Notes under the pieces: model-generated
Databases searched by the model: none
What the model saw: only the letters and a program-made list of their open reading frames with translations
Told to the model about the DNA's origin: nothing
Translations under genes and position numbers: made by a program
Assembly (NCBI GenBank): GCA_963580285.1
Contig: OY757014.1
Span: 12,538,725 to 12,602,724, forward strand
Length of the DNA stretch: 64,000 nt
DNA from: Lucinisca nassula
Lineage: Eukaryota; Mollusca; Bivalvia; Lucinida; Lucinidae
Direction of reading: 5' to 3'
Shown here: piece by piece, positions 52,820 to 62,075 of the stretch
Layout: each line of letters starts with the position of its first letter
How positions within the stretch are numbered: position 1 is the first letter of the stretch

Positions 52820-53080
52820 TATAGTTCGAACAATTTGACATGAGAATGACCTTTATGTATGGAATAAATTAGTCAATGTTATCGCCTAATACGTCGGCTT
52901 TCGTAAACCTCTCGTGAATTTTCGGCATCTCGTGAATTGCGACCCATTTACCGACCTCAACTTATTGAATAACAATATCGCCATTTTCGGGAGTCGGCAA
53001 AGATAAATACATGCATTCAATCGGGTGTGAAATTCTGTAAATCGAGTTCACCAGTCTCAGGTCAATTTGTTCGAACTATA
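52820..53080. mobile_element. TATAGTTCGAAC MITE, 261 bp, inside the mariner
   Basis: The ends TATAGTTCGAACAATTTGAC and the inverse GTCAATTTGTTCGAACTATA form about 28-base inverted repeats including a TA duplication. It lies between the mariner transposase and its terminal repeat. Confidence 0.82.
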
Positions 53081-53171
53081 TTTTCGAGCCCCACGTGGAA
53101 ATTGAGCTAGAGAACAATAAGCAATTCCTTTCGAACATCCCTCGTTGTCATGTTGCATATCAAATCGAAGG

Positions 53172-53432
53172 TATAGTTCGAACAATTTGACATGAGACTG
53201 ACCTTTATGCATGGAATAAATTAGTCAATGTTATCGCCTAATACGTTGGCTTTCGTAAACTTCTCGTGAATTTTCGGCATCTCGTGAATTGCGACCAATT
53301 TACCGACATCTATGTATTGAATAACAATATCGCCATTTTCGGGAAATTAAGAAGATAAATACATGCATTCAGTCGGGTGTGAAATTATGTTAATAGAGTT
53401 CACCAGTCTCAGGTCAATTTGTTCGAACTATA
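53172..53432. mobile_element. TATAGTTCGAAC MITE, second copy, same orientation
   Basis: Same length and ends as the 52820 copy. The uninterrupted repeat unit at about 50983 (CGAAGATAATGAAGAG) shows the empty TA site that it occupied. Confidence 0.85.
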
Positions 53433-53994
53433 ATGAAGAGTAGAATACAGTGGTGCAAATGTTTTGCCCAGGAGGCATGTCTTGGGGTCACCAGAGGTCA
53501 AAAAGAAGTATTTTGGGTCCTTTAATTGTGATATGATTTTCACAGCGCGGGGATATGCGATGGCGCGCCATCGACTTGCTCTAGTTACAGTTGAGACCAA
53601 ATGAGTCATTGCGCTTGAGATCAGATGAGTCATTTCAGTTGAGATGTCATCAGTTGATACAGGTGATACCACACGAGGTGTTACAGTTACGACCTTTAGG
53701 GTTGTTAAAGTTGGGATCACATGAGTCATTACTAGTCTTATGTGAGCAATTACAGTTGTGACCACATGAGTCAATACAATTGAGACCAAATACATTATTA
53801 CGGCTGAGAGCACATGAGTCATAACAGTTGAGACCACATGGGTCATTACGTTTGAGACCACTTGAGTCATTACAGTTGAGACCACAAAGGTTATAACAAA
53901 GGAGACATTACAGTTAAAACCACATGCATCATTTCAGTTGAGACAGCATCAGTTGATACGACATGAGCTGTTAATGTTGCGAACATATGAGTTG

Positions 53995-54309
53995 TTCGTT
54001 TGTTTGTTTGATTTGAGGTTTAACGTCCCCGTCATCACTGTATAGGTCATTTGGGAGACGTTGCTTCCAGTTTTGTGGGACTTTTACTCGACATTGAGAT
54101 GAAATGACATCTCAAGCCCTGTCGCCCAATGAAACGAATAGTGTTTATAAGCATGGACGGTCCGACACGCACCGCTTTGCCTGGGCAGGCTTAGATCCTC
54201 TAAGCGGTTTACCAGTACTCGCTTGCGGTCGGTTCAGCTCTGCATGGAAGCATCATGCAGCCCATCTATTTCTTGAAGCCCCGATGGGCGGGGCCGATGG
54301 GTTAGAGTT
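53995..54309 (-). repeat. S1 SINE-like retroposon, full length, in the satellite
   Basis: The inverse of the family from (TTTG)n and GGTTTAACGTCCCCGTC to CAAGCCCCGATGGGCGGGG. The satellite continues on both sides. Confidence 0.82.
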
Positions 54310-54354
54310 GGGATCACATGTGTGAGCAATAACAAATGAGACCGCATGAGTAAT

Positions 54355-55269
54355 TATCCCCTCGCTTTTCGAAGAAAAAGTGGGGATATTGTAATTGTCT
54401 CCGTCGTCCGTACGTACGTCCGTACGTCCGTCCGTCCGTCTTACCGGACAACTCCGTCCACACTTTTACAGCTAGAAACTTCAAACTTTGGGAACTGATA
54501 GGTCTTTGGTCTGAGGAGTGCATGACACTTTCGGAATTTTGATCCTAACCCCTACATGCCCTAGGGGTCAGGCCAGGGGGTGGGGTGCCCCGGGGGTAAA
54601 AAATCAAAGTTTTCAGAACCTGGTCGTGTGACATATCAAATCGAACGGCATAATGAGTAGAATACATAACAATCAATATTTGACCCCGAGGGTCAGGTTT
54701 AAGTTACCAGAGGTCAAAAACTTAATTTTCTTCCCCATAACCCCCTTTTTAACGATTACTGGATAACTCCTCCTACGCCGTTTCAGATAGAAACATGAAA
54801 CTTTGGGAACTGATAGGTCTTTAGTCTGAGGAGTGCATGACACTTTCGGAATTTTGATCTTACACTTAGGGACCAGGCCAGGGGGTGGGGTGCCCCGGGG
54901 TTAAAGAATCAAAAGTTTTCAGAACCTGGTCGTGTGACATATCAAATCGAACGGCATAATGAGTAGAATACATAACAATCAAAATTTGACCCCGAGGGTC
55001 AGGTTTGAGGTCCCCAGAGGTCAAAAACTTGGATTTTCACCCCCATAACCCCCTTTTTAACGAATACCGGATAACTCCTCCTACGCCGTTTCAGATAGAA
55101 ACATGAAACTTTGGGAACTGATAGGTCTTTAGTCTGAGGAGTGGATGACACTTTCGGAATTTTGATCTTCAGATTGGGTGGGAGCTGCGATTGAGAAGTT
55201 ATATAGTGGCGTTTCTTTAAAAAAGCGTGGGGATATGCGATGGCGTGCCATCGACTGTGCGATTCTAGT
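54355..55269 (+). mobile_element. Helentron-like element in the satellite, 915 bp
   Basis: The hairpin TATCCCCTCGCTTTTCG / AAAAAGTGGGGATAT is followed by CCGTCCGTCCGTC. There are three repeats of about 310 bp (GAAACTTTGGGAACTGATAGG; GTGCATGACACTTTCGG; TGACATATCAAATCGAACGG). The end is GCGTGGGGATATGCGATGGC, the palindrome GATGGCGTGCCATC and TTCTAGT before T. Confidence 0.8.
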
Positions 55270-55395
55270 TACAATTGAGATCACAAACGTTATCACACTT
55301 GAGATCACATATTCCATTACAGTTTAGACCACATGATCCATTACTGTTGAGACCACATTAGTTGTTGCAGTTGGGATAACATGATCCATTACAGT

Positions 55396-55679
55396 TGAGA
55401 GAGCCAATGGGGTGGTTGGGTGAGGCAAAGGTTATGTGTATCTTGCGTCACTGGGGAGATCGACTGATATTGGTTTACAGTTTGTTAAGGCCTGTTGTCA
55501 TTGCAGCAGGTGAGGGTAGAGGGGAATCCTGTTATTTATTCTGATTCTGAATTTCCATTCATTTTTCTCGTTCCCATCTGGCCCTAATTATCATCTCCAC
55601 AACTGTGTCTTCTGCGTCTTTTTCCTCTGTCTCTTGGGGACGACACAAAATGATAAACCAAAATTATCATTGATCAACA
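55396..55679. other. Unrecognised insert in the satellite
   Basis: Non-satellite sequence from about GAGCCAATGGGGTGGTTGGG to CAAAATTATCATTGATCAAC. No frame, ends or repeats are recognised. Confidence 0.4.
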
Positions 55680-56387
55680 TGAGCCATTACAGTTGAGACC
55701 ACATTAGCTATTACAGTCTGGACCACACGAGCCATTACAGTTGAGACCACATTGGTCATTACAGTTGTGACCATAGGATCCATTACAGTTCAGACCACAT
55801 GAGACGTTACAGTTAAGACCACGTAACTCAATACAGTTGAGACCATGTGAGTCATTACAGTTGAGACCACAAGAGTCATTACAGTTGAGGCTGCATGGGT
55901 CATAATAATTGTGATTATATAAGCCATTACATTTGAGACCACATGAGTCATTACAGTTGGGACACACATGGGTCATTGCAATTACAGTTGAGATCAAATG
56001 AGCCATGACATTTGACACCACATGAGTTGTTAAAGTTGATGTCTCATGAGTCATTGTAATTGAGACCACATGAGCCATTAAATTTGAGACCAATAGACCA
56101 TTTTAATTGAGACCACATGCGTAATCACAGTTGAGACCACGTGTGTAATAATGGTTGAGACCACATTAGTAATTACGGTTGATACGACTAGGTAATAATA
56201 ATTGAGATCACATGGGCCATAATAGTTGAGACCACCTGAGTCATTTCAGTTGAGACCCACACCAGTCATTACAGTTGAGACCACGTGAGTCATTACAGTT
56301 GATACCACATGAGTTTGTACATTTGAGCCATTCAAGATGAGACCATAATTGAGCCCCGCCAAGCGAATTTGTGTCTTCGAGCATTCC

Positions 56388-56640
56388 GTCATGACAAATT
56401 TTAACTGCGCATGCCCAGGCATTTAGAGGGGTCAGGGATATGGCTTTCTGTCTGAAGGTTCCTCTTGATTCACTGCTTGTATGAGCGAGCAGCGAAGGTT
56501 CTGGCGAGACTGTGCGGATGCGCAGGCTCGCCTGAACCTTTGCTGCTCGCATAGGCGATAAGTACCAAAATCGCTTGACGGGGCCCATATGATGTGAGAC
56601 CCAGCGCAGTTCAAGTATTGGTAAGCAAACGGACATGATT
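56388..56640. repeat. Hairpin repeat GCGAGCAGCGAAGGTTC
   Basis: GCGAGCAGCGAAGGTTCTGG and GAACCTTTGCTGCTCGC pair around TGTGCGGATGCGCA. It lies between the end of the satellite and the LINE remnant. Confidence 0.55.
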
Positions 56641-57700
56641 TTATTAGGCTTTGCAAAGGCATTCGACAAGGTTAATCATTCGAAACTGATTTGGAAATTA
56701 CACAAACATTGAATATGAAGCAGTTTGCTGGGCTGCATTCAAACCTTCCTTAAGGGTGGTTTTTGAGAATGAAGAGTCTGGGTCTATCCCTCTAACATCG
56801 GGTGTCCCAAAGGGCTCGCTTCGGGGACAGATCCTCTTCCTCATCCACACCAACGATCTGCCTGATGAGATTTCGTTACAAGTCCGCCTATTTGCTTGCA
56901 ATTCAGCCCTTTTCGCCGTTGGGGGCGCGGATGATGACCTAGCCCTACAAAAGGACCTTGACAAACTGACCATGTGGGAGGCTGAGTGGAACATGAAATT
57001 CAACCCCACCAAATGTCAGGTGGTCCAGGTGACCGGATCAAGAAAACTATCAAATGCGTCTACACAAAAGATTTCATGGTCATGTTCTTGAGACGGTCAC
57101 CGGTGCCGAATACCTAGGGATTGACATTTCCAGTGGTCTCACCTGGAACTCCAATTATATAGAGGATCTTACATGAGTGCTCATGTGTTATTGAATTTAT
57201 TGAACGAATTGAGGAAAAGGGATAAAATGCGAGGCTTTGCCTCGCATTTTATCCCTTTTCTTCAACGAGTTTAATAAATTCAGTACTACATGAGCACGAA
57301 TGCAAGATTATATTTATCATATGACATTTAAAACGAATTTTATTAACGATTGTTTAACAAAATTGTCAATATTCCGCCATTAGTAAACGCGACGTTGTTA
57401 AGGACGTCATGCGTGTAACGTTACGGGGCGTATCTAACTAATTTGCATATTTAATCCACTAGTGGATTATCGAATTTATTACATGGCGTTATTACACTCT
57501 CAGACGCGACGTCATATGATAAATACGGGATCACCGATAATGCAGACACAGATTTGGGATTCTTAAAGCGCAGCATTAAAACAAAGATCAAACAGCTTAC
57601 CATACTCTTGTGTGTGGGATCCCACACAAAGGATAATGTAAAGCAATTGAAATTATGCCAGATGGATTTGGTCAAATTTTGACCGCACAGCCCAGTCAGT
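56640..57700 (+). pseudogene. Non-LTR retrotransposon reverse transcriptase remnant, split by a MITE
   Basis: GFAKAFDKVNHSKLIWKLHK (RT motif A), PLTSGVPKGSLRGQILFLIH (motif B region) and NDLPDEI are followed by RLFACNSALFA, where the catalytic FADD box has become FACN. Then come WEAEWNMKFNPTKCQVV, VTGSRKL and LTWNSNY. After a MITE the thread resumes as TDLGFLKRSIKTK and LCVGSHTKDNV. The block order fits Jockey/CR1-like LINE ORF2. Frameshifts and the lost aspartates make it inactive. Confidence 0.85.
57160..57523. mobile_element. Two-palindrome MITE, copy 3, inside the LINE
   Basis: Same layout as the copies at 7371 and 13756. The loop is a perfect palindrome here (GCGAGGCTTTGCCTCGC). The flanks TATA|TAGAGG and GATAAA|TACGGG suggest a TA duplication. 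Confidence 0.78.
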
Positions 57701-57949
57701 TAAGAGCAAAGACGTCTATTCTATATTTGGCCCGTACACAGACTTGGAAAAAAGGGTTGCGAATTTCAGGTGTTTTGCAGAGGGGGCGGGGTGGCGAACC
57801 TTAAGAAAATCTTGAATTTATGCCCAAAATTAGTGTAAACTTGATCTCTAGTGAAGATGAATTTGAGATAATTTAAAAATAAAGTGGTGGGGTGCGTTTG
57901 CACCTTTCCCCCCCCCCCCCCCAACCCCCTCCCTCCCTGCATACGGGCC

Positions 57950-58190
57950 TGCTCTATAAGATTGTTTATGGTGTCGTGGCTATACCCCTTCCAGATTCAA
58001 TTCGATGACTTTTAGACAGGTGCATACATCTCGGGGTTATTACCAATATTCCTTCCTCTGGCTGAGTCTGCTGTATGTCAGCCCAGCCTTGAAGCCTTGA
58101 ATGCAGAAGTTGGCAGACTACACCACTCACAGCCATAAATCCCTGAGTTATCTGTGTTTAACCTGCTTTTAAACTCTCTTAACTATTTTA
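57950..58190 (+). pseudogene. LINE ORF2 extreme C-terminus remnant (and copy at 59576-59820)
   Basis: LYKIVYGVVAIPLPDS followed, after a frame change, by RQVHTSRGYYQYSFL and PALKP resembles the conserved tail of CR1/Jockey-like ORF2 proteins. It is probably the continuation of the LINE at 56640, separated by about 250 bases of other sequence. Confidence 0.65.
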
Positions 58191-58282
58191 ACCTGATAAT
58201 CCACCATCATACTTTATCAGCCCCCCCCCCCCATATTAATTGCATTGTAGAACATTGGCCTGAAAAACATATGCTATTTCAG

Positions 58283-58356
58283 GACAAGAGAGCTTTATCA
58301 GGTCAACGTGACATTGCACTTCTAAGAACTGGACTGCTGGGAAAATTGGCAAAAAT
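58283..58356 (+). other. Exon-like segment, duplicated at 59915-59988
   Basis: Bounded by TATTTCAG and AAAAT|GTAAGAG. The only open frame reads DKRALSGQRDIALLRTGLLG and then KLAK. Both copies are identical here. No family is recognised. It could be a host exon caught in the duplication or chance. Confidence 0.35.
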
Positions 58357-58991
58357 GTAAGAGTGTACAATGGTATTAACTGATAAATAGAATACCAGAT
58401 CCGTGTCATTTGATTTCAAGTTTATCAGTCTCGGCTCAGAAAACGCATGTAGAATCGCTCGGGAAGCTTCGCGATTCTACAAGCATTCTAGAAGCCTTTC
58501 ATGATAAACTTGATATCAAAAGACACTCACCTGGTATTCTCTTTTTATCACTCTCACTATCATTATGGCTGACATGATTAATCGTATAATCGATGAATCG
58601 ATCGATAAATTCCACAAAAATGATTATCATTTCTGACTTGCTGTTAATCGATTACCTGTTAGGTACAATTTACTATCTAAAGTTATGCCTTAAATAGCTG
58701 GATGAGTGGCTAACAGTGCAGACCCTGATGAGACGCCGCATTCCGCGGCGTCTCATCTGGGTCTACACTGTTTGCCCAGGCCTGTCTGTTCAAATATACA
58801 TGTGGTAAAGTGCAACATATGGTAAGAGTTATGCTCAGACAGAAAGCCAGACAGGTAAAATTATGATAAAAATCTTAGCGATTACCAATCGATTTTCGAT
58901 CGCAATGACAGCACTGATAATCGATTATCTTTTCAGCTCCGATTAGCCAGTCCTAACTATCATACTGTGTTATTATTCTTTATCTGAACAG

Positions 58992-59082
58992 TCCTGAACT
59001 CTCGACAAACGCAACTGCCTAAAATGTCCTTTGGGGCGCATGGCAGTATGTAGAGAAGAACAGGAGAAGCTGGTGAACTATG
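58992..59082 (+). other. Exon-like segment with Cys pair, duplicated at 60625-60715
   Basis: Bounded by CTGAACAG and CTATG|GTATGTTG. One frame reads LDKRNCLKCPLGRMAVCREE then QEKLVNYG. The one base that differs between copies there (AAA/AAG) is silent in that frame. However a TGA lies four bases into the segment in that frame, so it cannot be joined simply to the preceding exon-like piece. Confidence 0.3.
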
Positions 59083-60795
59083 GTATGTTGTGAGCTGGTT
59101 TCATCTTATTAACACAGACTTTTTTATCAGTTGTTATATGCTCTGACAGGGCATATTCGACCCCCGCCCATCGGGCTTGAAGAAATAGATGGGCTGTTAG
59201 AGCTGAAACAGACCGCACACGAATACCGGTTAACCGCTTAGAGGGTCTAAATATGTTCTATAAAAGAGTTATCCTTTGGAAGCAATTGAAATGATGCCAG
59301 ATGGAGTTGGTCAAATTTTAACCGGACAGCCCAGTCAGTTTAGAGCAAAGACGTCTATTCTATATTTGGCCCGTACACAGACTTGAAAAAAGGGGTTGCG
59401 AATTTCAGGTGTTTTGCAGAGGGGGCGGGGTGGCGACCCTTAAGAAAATCTTGAATTTATGCCCAAAATTAGTGTAAACTTGATCTCTAGTGAAGATGAA
59501 TTTGAGATAATTTAAAAAAAAGTGGTGGGGTGCGTTTGCAGCCCCCCCCCAACCCCCTCCCTCCCTGCATACGGGCCTGCTCTATAAGATTGTTTATGGT
59601 GTCGTGGCTATACCCCTTCCAGATTCATTTCGATGACTTTTAGACAGGTGCATACATCTCGGGGTTATTACAAATATTCCTTCCTCTGGCTGAGTCTGCT
59701 GTATGTCAGCCCAGACTTGAAGCCTTGAATGCAGAAGTTGGCAGACTACACCACTCACAGCCATAAATCCCTGAGTTATCTGTGTTTAACCTGCTTTTAA
59801 ACTCTCTTAACTATTTTAACCTGATAATCCACCATCATACTTTATCAGCCCCCCCCCCCCCCCTATATTAATTGCATTGTAGAACATTGGCCTGAAAAAC
59901 ATATGCTATTTCAGGACAAGAGAGCTTTATCAGGTCAACGTGACATTGCACTTCTAAGAACTGGACTGCTGGGAAAATTGGCAAAAATGTAAGAGTGTAC
60001 AATGGTATTAACTGATAAATAGAATACCAGATCCGTGTCATTTGATATAAAGTTTATCAGGCTCGGCTCCGAAAACGCATGTAGAATCGCTCGGGAAGCT
60101 TCGCGATTCTACAAGCATTCTAGAAGCCTTTCATGATAAACTTGATATCAAAAGACACTCACCTGGTATTCTCTTTTTATCACTCTCACTATCATTATGG
60201 CTGACATGATTAATCGTATAATCGATGAATCGATCGATAAATTCCACAAAAAATGATTATCATTTCTGACTTGCTGTTAATCGATTACCTGATAGGTACA
60301 ATTTACTATCTAAAGTTATGCCTTAAATAGCTGGATGAGTGGCTAACAGTGCAGACCCTGATGAGACGCCGCATTCCGCGGCGTCTCATCTGGGTCTACA
60401 CTGCTTGCCCAAGCCTGTCTGTTCAAATATACATGTGGTAAAGTGCAACATATGGTAAGAGTCATGCTCTGGCAGAAAGCCAGACAGGTAAAATTATGAT
60501 AAAAACCTTAGCGATTACCAATCGATTTTCGATCGCAATGACAGCACTGATAATCGATTATCTTTTCAGCTCCGATTAGCCAGTCCTAACTATTATACTG
60601 TGTTATTATTCTTTATCTGAACAGTCCTGAACTCTCGACAAGCGCAACTGCCTAAAATGTCCTTTGGGGCGCATGGCAGTATGTAGAGAAGAACAGGAGA
60701 AGCTGGTGAACTATGGTATGTTGTGAGCTGGTTTCATCTTATTATCACAGTCTTTTTTATCAGTTGTTATCTGCTCTGACAGGGCATATTCGACC

Positions 60796-60890
60796 CCCGC
60801 CCATCGGGCTTGAAGAATTAGATGGGCTGTTAGAGCTGAAACAGACCGCACACGAATACCGGTTAACCGCTTAGAGGATCTAAATATGTT
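60796..60890 (+). repeat. S1 5' fragment (copy at 59158-59265)
   Basis: CCCCCGCCCATCGGGCTTGA, GACCGCACACGAATACCGGT and CCGCTTAGAGG, then the match stops. It is carried along in both units of the tandem duplication. Confidence 0.65.
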
Positions 60891-60963
60891 CAATAAAAGA
60901 GTTATCCTTTGGAAGCAAGGACTACACCACAGAACTGGATAATATGAAGTGTACATGTTTTCT

Positions 60964-61012
60964 GGGCCAGACTAGCTAGTTTCGGCCAATTAGGCCTCAT
61001 CAGTGACTCTCA
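60964..61012 (-). ncRNA. Hammerhead ribozyme (type I), strong candidate
   Basis: On the minus strand GTCA, CTGATGA, GGCCTAATTGGCC, GAA, ACTAGCTAGT, C, TGGC. All core positions of the hammerhead fold are present: CUGAUGA, a four-pair stem II with a five-base loop, GAA plus the A-U pair that opens stem III, a three- or four-pair stem III, and C at the cleavage position. Stem I forms TGGC with GTCA (one G-U). Hammerheads are known in Penelope-like elements and retrozymes of animals. The surrounding 160 bases are not recognised. Confidence 0.65.
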
Positions 61013-61083
61013 ATTATTTTCAAAATTCCACAATGACAAGAAAATATAAACTACACTATGATGTAGGGTAGGGAGACTTTTTA

Positions 61084-61304
61084 CGCCCGCCACACATTCC
61101 CAGACACCAGCTGTAAGCCTGCCCAGGCAAAGCGGTGCGAGTCGGATCGTCCATGCGTATAAATTCTATTTGTTTCATTGGGTGACAGGGCTTGAGATGT
61201 CAATTTATCTCGATTTCGGGTAAAATTCCCACACAATTGGAAGCAACGTCTCCAAAATGATCTATACAGGGTTGCCGGGGACGTTCAACCTCAAATCAAA
61301 CAAG
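61084..61304 (+). repeat. S1 SINE-like retroposon, 5'-truncated
   Basis: AAGCCTGCCCAGGCAAAGCG to GTTGCCGGGGACGTTCAACC and a CAAATCAAACAAG end. Confidence 0.75.
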
Positions 61305-61530
61305 CTGACGGGGCATATTGAATCTGTCTTTCTATCCATCTCCACACTCGTCCATCTGTCCATCAAAATCTAACACGCAGAGGTCCAGTGGTCCTGAAAC
61401 ATTCACCTGAGTGCTGACTTTTGGTTTCTGAGAAGAAGATTTTATGGTCAAGAATATGTAAATGATGTCGCCACCAAATTTTACGCGCGTTGACGGGCAA
61501 CGTCATCGGATACCAAACAAACGCCATCAT

Positions 61531-62075
61531 TTTAGCTCGACCTAGATATTTGGATGATTTATTAAATATTGACAATTCCTATTTCGAGGAGTTGATCAAT
61601 CAAATTTACCCCAAGAAACTTGGACGGTGATGTTCCTCGTGCGGCACCATGTGGCATTTATATTTCGCAATTAATTTGATTTGCCAGAGTATCTAGTCAT
61701 GTTACTGACTTCAACGCTCGTAATAAATTGTTAACTGCTAAACTTCTTAATCGGGGTTATCGGTATCATAAACTACGCAAAGCCTTTTCAAAATCTTATA
61801 GGCGTCATACCGATTTAATTTCGAAATTCAATGTTGGACTTAAATCTCTTCTGCAACGAGATCTATCGGAGCCCGAATTTTATGGTGACTTAGTATATAA
61901 ATTCAGGAAAAAAATACTTGCAATGATTTCAGTACCCAAAGATTGGGTCCAGCATAAATGTTATACGACGACTGCATGCATGGTACTTAACCCAATCATG
62001 GTTGACAACGTTGCTTCCCTCTTTAATTGCACGCCGGTGGGTCAGGCCTCAGATTTCATGAAGGTTTCAGCGTAA
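61531..62075 (+). pseudogene. Retroelement reverse transcriptase C-terminal part, with deletion and stop
   Basis: ARPRYLDDLLNIDNSYFEEL carries a YLDD catalytic box, followed by LINQIYPKK. An internal deletion then joins GDVPRAAPCGIYISQLI, TGA, FARVSSHVTDFNARN, GYRYHKLRKAFSKSYRRH, NVGLKSLLQRDLSEPEFYGD and VYKFRKKI. It ends CTPVGQASDF and a stop. Similar block order occurs in abundant reverse-transcriptase-like proteins of molluscs and corals (from general knowledge; not classed here). The first two RT thirds are missing. Confidence 0.75.

Larger units (their letters stand above)
51569..53144 (-). mobile_element. mariner transposon nested in the Helentron-like element
   Basis: Inverted ends CGAGGGATGTTCGAAA and TTTCGAACATCCCTCG with TA on the left and TT (mutated) on the right. 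The host repeat unit reads through the insertion site (ACATAGTCATGTTGC against ATA...TTGTCATGTTGC). Confidence 0.85.
50722..53585 (+). mobile_element. Helentron-like element in the satellite, hosting a mariner and a MITE
   Basis: The hairpin TATTCCCGCGTTTTCG / GAAAAGCGTGGATAT is followed by CGTCCATCCGTCG. The interior has roughly 300-bp direct repeats (ACATAGTCATGTTGCAT; ATAATGAAGAGTAGAATACA; GGTCACCAGAGGTCA). The 3' end is GCGCGGGGATATGCGATGGC, the palindrome GATGGCGCGCCATC and CTCTAGT before T. The satellite flanks join cleanly if it is removed. Confidence 0.8.
40803..56340. repeat. 24-bp satellite array, about 15.5 kb with insertions
   Basis: The monomer is CATTACAGTTGAGACCACATGAGT with frequent one- or two-base changes. 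Uninterrupted stretches are about 40803-40930, 41395-42328, 42862-45483, 47153-47652, 48106-50190, 50556-50721, 53586-53994, 54310-54354, 55270-55395 and 55680-56340. Because 24 is a multiple of three, two minus-strand frames read octapeptides (CNDSCGLN; VMTHVVST) for long distances. These give spurious open frames broken by frequent stops and indels. Confidence 0.93.
57641..60918 (+). repeat. 1.64-kb tandem duplication (two copies)
   Basis: Copy 1 is 57641-59279 and copy 2 59280-60918; for example GACGTCTATTCTATATTTGG recurs 1,639 bases on. Both hold a poly-C tract, a LINE 3' piece, exon-like segments, a palindrome (58417-58532), a GGCGTCTCATCTGGGTCTAC hairpin and an S1 5' fragment. They differ at a few percent. 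Confidence 0.9.

Noticed and set aside
41296..56093. Many long minus-strand open frames reading CNDSCGLN or VMTHVVST repeats
   Set aside because: They arise from the 24-base satellite unit, which has a length divisible by three; they have no start context, are broken often and change frame.
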